From CAZMBI01 sp964564675 (GTDB lineage: Bacteria; Pseudomonadota; Alphaproteobacteria; Rickettsiales; UBA3002): 64,000 bases of DNA. Every line of letters begins with the position of its first letter. Position 1 is the first letter of the stretch. The DNA lies in NCBI GenBank assembly GCA_964564675.1, contig CAZMBI010000005.1, positions 1 through 64,000 of the forward strand, given 5' to 3'. A program made the translations under genes and the position numbers. This document shows, piece after piece, positions 26,557-34,745 of this stretch. The notes below the pieces were generated by a model that was not told where the DNA came from, made no database searches, and was given only the letters and a program-made list of their open reading frames with translations.

Positions 26557-29091
26557 ATGACAAAACGCATGTTGATCGACGCCCTGCACACGGGCGAAAC
26601 CCGCATGGTCATTGCAGAAGATGAATTCATCGAGGATTTTGACTTTGTTACCAGTTCCAAACAGCAGTTGAAGGGCAATATCTATCTTGCCAAAATCACC
26701 CGGGTTGAACCCTCTCTGCAGGCGGCATTCGTCGAATATGGAGGCAATAAGCAGGGGTTTTTACCCTTTTCGGAGATTCATCCGGACTATTACCAGATTC
26801 CGGTGGAGGACCGCAAAAAGCTGATCGAGGAAGAAGCCGAGGAAACCGCGCGCGAGGAAGCCGCAGAGGAAGAGGCGATAGAACAGCGTGAGTCACGCAA
26901 GGGCCGCGATGAGCAAAAAGGTGGGCGCGGCCGCCGCGGGCGTTATGGCCGCCGCCGCCGCAGCCGTCGCGACGGGGAAAACCGTGACGAGGAAAGCTCG
27001 GCCGAGGCCACCGCCACGGCGGACGAAAATCCCGATAACCAGAACCCCTACACCGACGCGGATGACCCGAACAAAACCGAGTATCAGGCAACTGCGGCCG
27101 TCAGTCAGGAAACGCGATCGGAACCAATCGGCGAAGGCAACGAAACCGCCGGCATACAAGCCAGCAATGAGCCGGAAGAGGCCGCCGCCGAGGAGGAAGA
27201 GCGAATCGAGACCGTCAGCGACGACGATATGGAAGAAACGCGTACGCGCCGCAAAGGCAAATCGTTTAAGCGCTATCGCATCCAGGAGGTCATCAAGCGC
27301 AATCAGGTGGTGCTTGTGCAGGTTATCAAGGAGGAGCGCGGCAATAAAGGCGTATCGCTGACCACCTATATCTCGCTGGCCGGGCGCTACTGCGTGCTGA
27401 TGCCGAATTCGCCGAAAGCCGGCGGCGTATCGCGCAAAATCGCCAACGGCGACCAGCGCCGCAAACTGAAGGACATGGTGGCCGAGCTGCGCAAAAAACG
27501 CGGTTTGAGCGCCATCATCCGCACGGCGGGCATTGACCGGACGCGCGCCGAGATCAAGCGCGACTATGAATATCTCGTCAAGCTCTGGCAGCAAATCCGT
27601 GAAGACACGCTGGCTTCCACCGCCCCCGCCCTGATTTATCAAGAAAGCGACATCATCAAACGCGCTATCCGCGACCTGTATACCAACGATATCGAACAGG
27701 TGCTGGTGCAGGGTGAGCAGGCATATAAAGACGCCAAGGGCTTCATGAAGCTGATCATGCCGTCGCACGCGCCACGGGTAAAGCATTACAAAGACCAGCT
27801 GCCGATTTTTTCCACTTACGGCATCGAGGAACAGCTGGATAGTATGTATGAGGCCAGCGCGAAACTGTCTTCCGGCGGCTATATCGTCTTACACCCTACC
27901 GAGGCGCTGATTTCCATCGATGTCAACTCGGGCCGCTCTACTACCGAGCGCAATGTGGAGGAAACAGCGATTAAAACCAATCTCGAGGCCGCTAAAGAGA
28001 TTGCCCGTCAGTTGCGCCTGCGCGATCTGGCAGGGCTGATCGTTATCGACTTTATCGATATGTATTACGGCCGCAATCGCCGCAGTCTGGAAAAGGCCAT
28101 GCGCGAGGCGCTCAAGCATGACCGCGCCAAGATTCAGATGAGCCGCATCAGCGCCTTCGGCCTGATGGAACTGTCGCGCCAGCGCCTGCGTCCGTCGATT
28201 GCCGAATCCAGCAGCGTCATATGTCCGCACTGCGAGGGTACGGGCAGCGTGCGCTCAGTGGAGACTATGGCCATCCAGATCATTCGCCTGCTGGAACGCG
28301 AGGCCGTCGCCGGCGAATATAGTGAGTTAAAAGTCTTAACCAGTCCGGACGCGGTGCTGCACCTGTTCAACTATAAACGCGACATGATCCGTTCGATTGA
28401 GGAACAATATGAAATTCAGATCGTGCTGCAGATCGACCCGAGCCTGCTTGCCGGGCGCTTCCGCCTGGTAAAAATTACGCCCGATGGCAAGGAAATCGCC
28501 CATGAGGAAGAAAAAGACCGGGGCGGCAAGCGCAAAGGCCGTCGCGGCAAACGCGGCGGACGCAGCCGTCAAGAGGGTGGTGGCGAGCAAAAGGGAAAAT
28601 CCGCCGACCAGACCGATCAGGAAAACGAGGACGATGACAATCAGGCGGATGAGTTTACGCCGCGTGCCGGCAAGCGCCGTCGCAAAGTGGTGGATGACGC
28701 AGAAAGCGATGACGACACGGGTGAGGCCGGCGAGCAAAGCGATGATGACGCCTCACCCACCCCGCGCCGGCGGAGCAGCGGCAGTAAGAGTCGTGGCGGC
28801 CGCCAGCGCAGCAGCCGTAGCGGACGCAAGTCAAAGGCCCAAAAAAGTGACGACGGCGAGGTGAAAACGCTGGATGGCGACGAGGTGGCCGCCACGGCCG
28901 ATAACGATAACGAGCCCGAACCGGCAAACACACCAGCCACACCGGCTGTGGCCGTCAGCACCGCCAGTGATGAGCGTACGGCTAAGGAAGACGCAGTGCC
29001 TGAAGGCGTCATTATCGACAGCATGACCAAGTCCGTGGTCGGAGAAGCGCCCGGCCGCCCCAAGCGCCGCGGCTGGTGGAACCGCAGTTAG
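26557..29091 (+). CDS. rne: Ribonuclease E
   Basis: This endoribonuclease drives mRNA decay and rRNA/tRNA processing. The 844-aa protein starts MTKRMLIDALHTGETR. Its S1 domain (residues ~37-280) is split by a ~150-residue insert rich in E, R, D and A, a hallmark of alphaproteobacterial RNase E. The catalytic DNase I-like core has both Mg-binding aspartates (ISIDVNSGRS and IVIDFIDMYYG), and the zinc-link cysteines are in CPHCEGTG. The C-terminal ~240 residues are a charged, low-complexity scaffold with Arg-rich patches ending RRGWWNRS. Downstream lie the octamer repeat arrays. Confidence 0.97.
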   Translation: MTKRMLIDALHTGETRMVIAEDEFIEDFDFVTSSKQQLKGNIYLAKITRVEPSLQAAFVEYGGNKQGFLPFSEIHPDYYQIPVEDRKKLIEEEAEETAREEAAEEEAIEQRESRKGRDEQKGGRGRRGRYGRRRRSRRDGENRDEESSAEATATADENPDNQNPYTDADDPNKTEYQATAAVSQETRSEPIGEGNETAGIQASNEPEEAAAEEEERIETVSDDDMEETRTRRKGKSFKRYRIQEVIKRNQVVLVQVIKEERGNKGVSLTTYISLAGRYCVLMPNSPKAGGVSRKIANGDQRRKLKDMVAELRKKRGLSAIIRTAGIDRTRAEIKRDYEYLVKLWQQIREDTLASTAPALIYQESDIIKRAIRDLYTNDIEQVLVQGEQAYKDAKGFMKLIMPSHAPRVKHYKDQLPIFSTYGIEEQLDSMYEASAKLSSGGYIVLHPTEALISIDVNSGRSTTERNVEETAIKTNLEAAKEIARQLRLRDLAGLIVIDFIDMYYGRNRRSLEKAMREALKHDRAKIQMSRISAFGLMELSRQRLRPSIAESSSVICPHCEGTGSVRSVETMAIQIIRLLEREAVAGEYSELKVLTSPDAVLHLFNYKRDMIRSIEEQYEIQIVLQIDPSLLAGRFRLVKITPDGKEIAHEEEKDRGGKRKGRRGKRGGRSRQEGGGEQKGKSADQTDQENEDDDNQADEFTPRAGKRRRKVVDDAESDDDTGEAGEQSDDDASPTPRRRSSGSKSRGGRQRSSRSGRKSKAQKSDDGEVKTLDGDEVAATADNDNEPEPANTPATPAVAVSTASDERTAKEDAVPEGVIIDSMTKSVVGEAPGRPKRRGWWNRS

Positions 29092-29098
29092 TGCGGCG

Positions 29099-29146
29099 CG
29101 AACGCACGAAACGATAAGATGGCGAACTGATGAAGACACGAAGGCC
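29099..29146. repeat. Array of 8-bp units with CGAA core (array A)
   Basis: Six consecutive 8-bp units start 8 bp after the rne stop: CGAACGCA, CGAAACGA, TAAGATGG, CGAACTGA, TGAAGACA, CGAAGGCC. Four of six start with CGAA and one with TGAA. The orientation is opposite to array B (29237-29300), with which it could form a long imperfect stem. Confidence 0.65.
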
Positions 29147-29236
29147 ATTCATTCGTCATCTTGCGCGCGTTTTTAGAAGCTTGTTGCGGGTAGCGATAGT
29201 GGGTTGAGTTCCCGTCAGTGTGGGCGAACATTCTGT

Positions 29237-29300
29237 TTCGTCAGTTCGTAACTTCGCAAATTCGTAGATTCGTACCTTCGTCAGTTCGTCTCTTCTTGCG
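29237..29300. repeat. Array of 8-bp units with TTCG core (array B)
   Basis: Eight consecutive 8-bp units: TTCGTCAG, TTCGTAAC, TTCGCAAA, TTCGTAGA, TTCGTACC, TTCGTCAG, TTCGTCTC, TTCTTGCG. Seven begin TTCG and units one and six are identical. The last two and a half units lie inside the pstS reading frame and encode its C-terminal residues EETN and stop. Confidence 0.85.
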
Positions 29301-30321
29301 CCATCGGCGTCAGCTTTGCTGCCACGTCTTTAGTCGCCTGATGGCGTTTTTCTGGCAGGGGAATCAACCCCTTAAAGGTCAGGTACCCATCCTGGCCGAT
29401 GGCAGCATCGCTGGTTAATTCTTTGGCGAAGGCTTTAAGGCCGGGAATCAACCCTTCATGCTGGTTTTTAACGTAGACATACATGCTGCGCGCAATACCG
29501 TACTGCCCATCGGCAATCGCCTCAAAGGTGGGCATCACCCCACCGACGGGGTTGGCTTTCACCAGCGAGGCGTTCTGGTCCAAAAAGCTAAAACCAAAAA
29601 TCCCCAGCGCGTCGGCGTTACCGGTTAATTTCTGCACGATAAGGTTATCATTTTCCTTGGCTTCGATATATTTGCCATCCTCGCGCATCATCGTACATCG
29701 CCCCTTCAGGGCGTCTGAATCGCCACTGCGCTCGCGCACGATATCAAACCCGTGGCACGCCTCTTCCATCACCATTTCCACGAACGCATCACGCGTGCCC
29801 GAGGTGGGCGGCGGGCCATAGACCGCAATTTCCAGATCAGGCAGCTGCGCATCGATCTGCTGCCAGTTGGTGTAGGGATTATCCACCCATTCACCGTCTT
29901 GGGGCACTTCACGCGCCAGCGCCAGAAACAGATGGGTTTTGCTCAACTGAAACTCGTGGCCTTCAATGGCATTGGCCAGCACGATACCGTCAAACCCGAT
30001 GGGCAGTTCGCTGATGACATTGACGTCGTTTTGCTCACAGAGTGCTACTTCGCTGGCTTTAATCCGGCGCGAGGCGCTTGCCATATCGGGATAGCCTTCG
30101 CCCGCACCCTGGCAGAATTCCTTTAGCCCGCCGCCGGTGCCGGTGGCTTCCACGATCGGGGTGGCAAAGTCGGTTTTGCTGCCAAAGCGCTCGGCTACAG
30201 CCGCCACGAACGGAAAAACGGTGGACGAACCGACCACTCGCAACTGATCGCGGGCGGCGGCGCTTTGAACTGTGAGCGCGCAACCAAGCGCGCAAGCGAT
30301 TAACAGACGTAAAACAGACAT
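29281..30321 (-). CDS. pstS: Phosphate ABC transporter substrate-binding protein PstS
   Basis: This periplasmic phosphate receptor has 346 aa from ATG 30321, which follows a GGGAGGG ribosome binding site; the longer frame to 30369 lacks one and would bury the signal peptide. The signal peptide is MSVLRLLIACALGC...AAA. Phosphate-binding segments are GSSTVFPFV, EATGTGGGLKEFC, SASRRIK and PPPTSGTRDAFVE. No pstC, pstA, pstB, phoU or phoB is adjacent, so the permease must be elsewhere or this is a stand-alone receptor. The extreme C-terminus is written in octamer-repeat DNA. Confidence 0.93.
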   Translation of the reverse strand: MSVLRLLIACALGCALTVQSAAARDQLRVVGSSTVFPFVAAVAERFGSKTDFATPIVEATGTGGGLKEFCQGAGEGYPDMASASRRIKASEVALCEQNDVNVISELPIGFDGIVLANAIEGHEFQLSKTHLFLALAREVPQDGEWVDNPYTNWQQIDAQLPDLEIAVYGPPPTSGTRDAFVEMVMEEACHGFDIVRERSGDSDALKGRCTMMREDGKYIEAKENDNLIVQKLTGNADALGIFGFSFLDQNASLVKANPVGGVMPTFEAIADGQYGIARSMYVYVKNQHEGLIPGLKAFAKELTSDAAIGQDGYLTFKGLIPLPEKRHQATKDVAAKLTPMAQEETN

Positions 30322-30348
30322 AATTCCCTCCCAGCTGATTACAGCGTC

Positions 30349-30376
30349 AGAGTATGCACAAAGCAACAAATGTCAA
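30349..30376 (-). promoter_or_regulatory. Sigma70-type promoter of pstS
   Basis: On the minus strand TTGACA (30371-30376) and TACTCT (30349-30354) are 16 bp apart, 28 bp upstream of the pstS start codon. A clear double Pho box (two CTGTCAT units) was not found. Confidence 0.5.
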
Positions 30377-30417
30377 GGTAATGTAGGATATGGCTGAATG
30401 ATAAGCAAATGAGAGGG

Positions 30418-30990
30418 CTAGATGCTCAATGTATAGCCCAACGCTTCCTTTACTTGTAATTTTTGATTATTGGTCATATCTGCGAAAGGAACAGTAAATA
30501 CATCATCGCTGATATTTTCAGGCGTTTCTTGAACATCTTTCAAAAGTGGCTCTCCGTCTATTTCAATTTTAGACAAAGCCTGCACCATCGCACTGTCGTC
30601 AATTGTCCGGTTTCCGCCTAACTTAACCGTATCGAGCCGCGTCCCTTTCGTAATATTTTCGGGTGATATTTTCGGCGAATCATCAGAAACGATTATAGAG
30701 TCGAGGGAATCATTACCTCTTTTACCGTTAAACATGCCTTTAATACCATCCCATTTGTGAAACGCAAAAATACCGCCGGCGATCGCCAGCAGCCCGAGCA
30801 CAACCGGCACAAATCCTTTAATATCTTCCCATAAGGCTTCAAAAGTGGATTGCAGCAAATAGAAGAAGGCCACCACGGCGGCAATCCCGCCGCCAAGCAT
30901 CCCCCAGCTTTTCATGTCAGCGTTTATCAAACCTTCGCCAAGGCTTGAAAAAAAGTCACTCCATGAGCTATTTTCACCAGAATCTGACAT
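30418..30990 (-). CDS. Hypothetical two-helix membrane protein, 190 aa
   Basis: I do not recognise this protein. Residues ~30-50 and ~60-77 are hydrophobic helices in an otherwise polar protein. The N-terminus is acidic and Ser-rich, and the C-terminal ~105 residues are soluble, acidic and Asn/Asp-rich. The DNA is visibly more AT-rich than its neighbours, which may reflect later acquisition. It sits between pstS and the divergent cyclo-ligase gene with no evident partner. Translation from ATG 30990 is preceded by a GGATAT sequence, a weak ribosome binding site. Confidence 0.7.
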   Translation of the reverse strand: MSDSGENSSWSDFFSSLGEGLINADMKSWGMLGGGIAAVVAFFYLLQSTFEALWEDIKGFVPVVLGLLAIAGGIFAFHKWDGIKGMFNGKRGNDSLDSIIVSDDSPKISPENITKGTRLDTVKLGGNRTIDDSAMVQALSKIEIDGEPLLKDVQETPENISDDVFTVPFADMTNNQKLQVKEALGYTLSI

Positions 30991-31088
30991 ATCCCGCTTT
31001 TTCCAACATCTTTTTGTTTCATTATTTTACTCAAAATTTGCCAAACGGCGTGTGACAGTTTTGTGAAGATTGGTTATGTCTGAGCGTT

Positions 31089-31661
31089 ATGAACCCATCA
31101 AAACACACGCTACGCCAGGACATGCTGGCCAAACGCGAGGCGATTCCGGCCGCCACGCGGCTGGAAGCGGCGCAGGCCGTAGCCAACCATTTTGCCGACC
31201 ACCCCTATTTGACCTATGCCGCCTCGTTCGCGGGCTATTATGCCATGCGCGGCGAGATGGATGTGTTGCCCGTGTTCAATCGGATGGCGCGTTTTCATAA
31301 ACGCACCGCCCTGCCGGCCATTCATGCACCCGAACAGCCGCTGATATTCCGCGAATGGCAGCCCGGCGTGCCGCTGGAAGCGGCCGCATTCGGCACCAAA
31401 CAACCCCTTGCCGAACAGCCGGAACTGGTGCCCGAAGTGGTGCTGGTGCCGCTGCTGGCGTTTGATACCGCCGGCCACCGCATCGGCTATGGCAGCGGCT
31501 ATTATGACCGCACCATCCGGACGTTGCGCCAGACGCTGGAACGCCCGCCCTGGTTTATCGGTACTGCGTTCGCTATACAGGAAGTGCCACACATTCCAAC
31601 AGACGAAAGCGACCAGCCGCTCGACGGGATTTTAACGGAAGAGGGGGTGAGTGTATTTTAA
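31089..31661 (+). CDS. 5-formyltetrahydrofolate cyclo-ligase
   Basis: It converts 5-formyl-THF to methenyl-THF using ATP, returning storage folate to the one-carbon pool. The 190-aa protein has the family's N-terminal basic helix (LRQDMLAKREAIP), the substrate site near FAGYYAMRGEMD and the C-terminal signature VPLLAFDTAGHRIGYGSGYYDR. In many bacteria 6S RNA precedes this gene; the ~100 bp upstream here is too short and shows no such fold. Confidence 0.94.
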   Translation: MNPSKHTLRQDMLAKREAIPAATRLEAAQAVANHFADHPYLTYAASFAGYYAMRGEMDVLPVFNRMARFHKRTALPAIHAPEQPLIFREWQPGVPLEAAAFGTKQPLAEQPELVPEVVLVPLLAFDTAGHRIGYGSGYYDRTIRTLRQTLERPPWFIGTAFAIQEVPHIPTDESDQPLDGILTEEGVSVF

Positions 31662-31744
31662 CAGGCCAGACGCCCTGCGAACGGTGAACCGCTACGCAGG
31701 ACCTGATGCCTATTACTCTGCTTATAAATCAGAGAGTTAACGAG

Positions 31745-31954
31745 TTAGTCAAACTTGTCCGCTTGTTTACGGGCCAGCTTGCGCGCGCGGCGAACCGATT
31801 CTGCGGATTCGCGAACCCGGCGCTCCGATGGTTTTTCGTAATGCTTGCGCATCTTCATTTCCCGGAAGATGCCCTCACGTTGCATTTTCTTCTTCAGCGC
31901 ACGCAGCGCCTGATCAACATTACCATCACGAACTGATACTTCGACCAAACTCAT
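31745..31954 (-). CDS. rpsU: 30S ribosomal protein S21
   Basis: A 69-aa basic protein of the small subunit, beginning MSLVEVSVRDGNVDQALRAL and ending in an Arg/Lys-rich helix (RRARKLARKQADKFD). Length and sequence fit bacterial S21. It has a ribosome binding site AAAGGGGG just upstream and a strong promoter at 31985-32013. It converges with the cyclo-ligase gene. Confidence 0.97.
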   Translation of the reverse strand: MSLVEVSVRDGNVDQALRALKKKMQREGIFREMKMRKHYEKPSERRVRESAESVRRARKLARKQADKFD

Positions 31955-31984
31955 TACCCCCTTTCAGGCTTTTTTAGGCTATTT

Positions 31985-32013
31985 ATAATAGCATAATAAA
32001 CGCGTGGTTGTAA
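31985..32013 (-). promoter_or_regulatory. Sigma70-type promoter of rpsU
   Basis: On the minus strand TTACAA (32008-32013) and TATTAT (31985-31990) are separated by 17 bp, about 30 bp upstream of the rpsU start codon. Confidence 0.6.
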
Positions 32014-32220
32014 GGGATAATTTGCCCACTGTCGAGGATTTTCTGGGGTATTAGGCTGCCGTCATGCGCTCTGTCAATACGGCCCCATCAATCAACGCCG
32101 CCTGCCCGCTTTACGGTGCACCGGCTGAGGAATCTGTTCATAATTTGCAGCCAGCGCTTGACGGGCGCGACGTGGGATGTTCGCTTCATCAGGTTAACAC
32201 ATAAAACAAGGAGCAGTATT

Positions 32221-32493
32221 ATGCCAACAGTTGGTGGCGTCGCCGGTGACCAGTTAAAAAGCTATATTGAGCGCATCGAGCAGCTGGAAGAGGAAAAAGC
32301 CAGCTTGGCCGTTGATATCAGGGAAGTGTTTGCGGAAGCGAAGGCAAACGGGTTTGACACCAAAACCATGCGCCAGTTGCTGAAATTGCGCAAAATGGAC
32401 CATAATGAGCGGGATGAGCAGGAACATCTGCTCGATTTATATAAGCGCGCGCTGGGCATGGCGCCCGATCAGGACGAAGCCGAAGCGGCATAA
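32221..32493 (+). CDS. gapR: GapR-family (DUF2312) nucleoid protein
   Basis: GapR of Caulobacter binds overtwisted DNA ahead of forks and transcription and stimulates topoisomerases. The 90-aa product has the family length and the signature coiled coil (SYIERIEQLEEEKA), the conserved EVFAEAKANGFD and KLRKMDHNERDEQE. The start at 32221 has an AAGGAG site; the frame is open further upstream but without family sequence. rnhB starts 4 bp after its stop. Confidence 0.9.
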   Translation: MPTVGGVAGDQLKSYIERIEQLEEEKASLAVDIREVFAEAKANGFDTKTMRQLLKLRKMDHNERDEQEHLLDLYKRALGMAPDQDEAEAA

Positions 32494-32497
32494 GCCA

Positions 32498-33109
32498 ATG
32501 CCGTGCCTGACACTGGAATCCGCTCATGACGGCCCGGTCTGCGGTATTGATGAGGCCGGCCGCGGCCCGTGGGCGGGCCCGGTGGTGGCCGCAGCGGTGA
32601 TCTGGCCGGCATCCCTTGCCGTTCCCGAAGCGCTGGCCGACTCCAAAACCCTCTCCAAAGTCACCCGGCAGGATTTATATAACCGAATTTACGAACAGGC
32701 ACACGTGGGGGTTGGGGTGGCCGATGTCGACGAAATCGATGAGCTGAATATTCTGGAGGCCACTAAACGCGCCATGCAACGTGCCTATCAGGCGCTGGAG
32801 GTGGCCTGCACCGCCGCACTGATAGACGGCAACCAGCCGCCGGTACTGGCCTGCCCGGCGCGCGCGGTCATCGGCGGCGACGGGACCAGCGCCTCGATTG
32901 CGGCGGCCTCGATTATCGCCAAGGTCACGCGGGATCGCATGATGGCAGACTATGCCGAAACTTATCCCGTCTATGGGTTTGAGCGCCACGCCGGTTACGG
33001 CACGCCGCAGCATCGCCGGGCACTGGCCGAAAACGGCGTCTGCCCCCTGCACCGCCGGTCCTACGCGCCCATTCGTCGCCTTCTGGAAAAGGCTGCAATC
33101 CCCGCCTGA
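32498..33109 (+). CDS. rnhB: Ribonuclease HII
   Basis: It cleaves RNA in RNA-DNA hybrids and misincorporated ribonucleotides. From ATG 32498 the product is 203 aa. The catalytic acidic pair is in GIDEAGRGPWAGP, the third acidic segment in AALIDGNQ, and the conserved SIIAKVTRDRMM follows. An upstream in-frame start at 32405 would lie inside gapR and is rejected. It is closely spaced behind gapR. Confidence 0.95.
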   Translation: MPCLTLESAHDGPVCGIDEAGRGPWAGPVVAAAVIWPASLAVPEALADSKTLSKVTRQDLYNRIYEQAHVGVGVADVDEIDELNILEATKRAMQRAYQALEVACTAALIDGNQPPVLACPARAVIGGDGTSASIAAASIIAKVTRDRMMADYAETYPVYGFERHAGYGTPQHRRALAENGVCPLHRRSYAPIRRLLEKAAIPA

Positions 33110-33128
33110 TCATGTTAATATACCCGCC

Positions 33129-33635
33129 ATGGCGCACGTTATCTACAGCAAACATCTGCCAAAATCGCTTAATACCCTGACCGAACGCCTGCTGCGTCCG
33201 GCCGGACGCAGGCGCGGCTTTGCCGAAGGCCGCCTGCTGGCAGACTGGCCGTTGATTGTCGGCGAGGAACTGGCCTCTCACGCAATCCCGCAAAAAATCG
33301 CCCGCCGCGGCAATCATCCCGGCAGCTTGCATATTATCACTGAGCCGGCCTGGGCGCTGGAACTGCAATATATGGAACCGGTCATTTTAGAGCGTATCGC
33401 CACATTTTTCGGCTACCGCCTCATCGCCCGGCTGGTCATTCATCAGGCCCCCGTGCCGCAGCCGAAACCGCCGGCTCCGCTGGCGCCGTCGCCCGACCCC
33501 CTGCCCGACTCGCCACTGTTCACCTCTCACGAAGACGGCCCGCTCAAAGACACACTGCGCCGGCTGGGTGCCGCTATCCACAGCCGATCCGCCGCTTGCA
33601 ATCCCGCGAAGGATACGCAATATGAGGACGTATAA
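33129..33635 (+). CDS. DUF721 protein (DciA-like)
   Basis: A 168-aa protein. Residues ~10-105 match the DUF721/DciA fold (LLADWPLIVGEELASHAIP core), followed by a proline-rich linker and a polar tail. DciA is the replicative helicase loader in bacteria that lack DnaC, so this may load DnaB; that function is inferred from family membership. ATG 33129 was chosen because sequence similarity starts there; the frame is open to 32952 inside rnhB. It overlaps the dsbA start region. Confidence 0.82.
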   Translation: MAHVIYSKHLPKSLNTLTERLLRPAGRRRGFAEGRLLADWPLIVGEELASHAIPQKIARRGNHPGSLHIITEPAWALELQYMEPVILERIATFFGYRLIARLVIHQAPVPQPKPPAPLAPSPDPLPDSPLFTSHEDGPLKDTLRRLGAAIHSRSAACNPAKDTQYEDV

Positions 33636-34335
33636 TCAAAAAAACGAAGATGAGGCTGATATGATGCGACTAAAACTGGCTGCGGGATTTTTTTCCGTTT
33701 TAAGCGTTTGTGCATTGGTAGCGTTCTTTTCGTTTTACCTGGGCACCGCGCATGTTGAAGACGCCGCTGCCAGCGAGTCCGCCTCACTGCACCGCATGCA
33801 GCCCGATGACGTGGTGATCGGCCAGCCGGACGCGGCGGTGACAATCATCGAATATTCGTCCATGTCGTGCCCGCATTGCGCCACATTTTACAACAATGTC
33901 TTTCCCCAATTGAAAGAGAAATATATCGATACCGGCACCGTCAAATTCACTAACCGCCAACTGCCTCTCAACGAACCCGCGCTACGCGCCGGCATGCTTA
34001 TTCATTGCGTGGGCGAAGAGCGTAACCCCAAGTTCACCAAGGTGCTGTTTGAACTACAGGACAAATGGGCGTTTGAGCGGAATTTCCTAGAAAGTCTCAA
34101 AAAAATTGCCGCTGTTGGCGGGTTTTCCAACGAACAGTTCGATGCCTGCATGGCCAATAAAGAAGTGGAGGAAGCCGTTCTTGAATCGCGTCAGGAAGCG
34201 GTCAATCAGCTGAATGTAAACGCTACACCCACCTTTTTCGTCAATGGCAAGGAACTCTCTGGCAACGTCAATTTAGCCGTATTCGATAGCGCCATCGAAG
34301 AAGCGCTGGCCAGGCAGGAAACCGCTGGCGAATAA
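33622..34335 (+). CDS. DsbA-family thiol-disulfide oxidoreductase
   Basis: An exported thioredoxin-fold protein that makes or isomerises disulfide bonds in the periplasm. A membrane anchor or signal segment (KLAAGFFSVLSVCALVAFF) precedes a domain with the active site CPHC in SSMSCPHCATFY and the cis-proline loop NATPTFFVNG. Two starts are possible: ATG 33622 (237 aa, AAGGA site, overlaps the upstream gene by 14 bp) and ATG 33661 (GAGG site). The DUF721-DsbA order is common in alphaproteobacteria. Confidence 0.9.
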   Translation: MRTYNQKNEDEADMMRLKLAAGFFSVLSVCALVAFFSFYLGTAHVEDAAASESASLHRMQPDDVVIGQPDAAVTIIEYSSMSCPHCATFYNNVFPQLKEKYIDTGTVKFTNRQLPLNEPALRAGMLIHCVGEERNPKFTKVLFELQDKWAFERNFLESLKKIAAVGGFSNEQFDACMANKEVEEAVLESRQEAVNQLNVNATPTFFVNGKELSGNVNLAVFDSAIEEALARQETAGE

Positions 34336-34421
34336 GCCGGTATTAAAATAACAGGTCACACGCTTCTTGCTTGCACTCCGCTGTCCATTTCAGTAATCTC
34401 GCGCGCAATCAAGGAGCGGCC

Positions 34422-34745
34422 ATGTCAGACGATGAGCTGCAGGCAAAGCTCGACGCACTGAAACAGCGTCTCGAATCGGCACGCAAACCAGCGTCACCAG
34501 CCGACAGCAGCCACCGGCCAATGTCCTATGGCATGCGTATCGGGGTGGATCTGGTCTCGGGCGTGTTGGTCGGCACCCTGGCCGGTTACGGCTTGGATTA
34601 CTGGCTAAACACCATGCCCTGGTTTTTACTGCTCGGCATGGCGTTTGGCACCGCCGCCGGGGTCAGGTTAATGATGGAAACGGCGCGTAAGGCCGCTGCC
34701 GAATCCGAACGGGAAGCACACGAGGGGAACGGACATGGCCGGTAA
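34422..34745 (+). CDS. atpI: ATP synthase protein I (AtpI/AtpZ-like)
   Basis: An accessory membrane protein thought to help assemble the c-ring or deliver Mg. The 107-aa product has a charged coiled-coil N-terminus and two hydrophobic helices (residues ~38-60 and ~66-85) with GYGLDYWLNT between. ATG 34422 has a strong AAGGAG site; the frame upstream is not conserved. It overlaps atpB by 11 bp. Confidence 0.9.
   Translation: MSDDELQAKLDALKQRLESARKPASPADSSHRPMSYGMRIGVDLVSGVLVGTLAGYGLDYWLNTMPWFLLLGMAFGTAAGVRLMMETARKAAAESEREAHEGNGHGR

Noticed and set aside
29237..29300. CRISPR array
   Set aside because: The unit is 8 bp with no spacers of uniform length above 20 bp and no cas genes nearby.
30321..30376. 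Pho box at the pstS promoter
   Set aside because: Only one loose CTTGACAT-like half was seen and no second half at the proper 11-bp spacing.
30991..31088. 6S RNA gene before the formyl-THF cyclo-ligase gene
   Set aside because: Only ~98 bp are available and no long, bubble-containing hairpin is seen.
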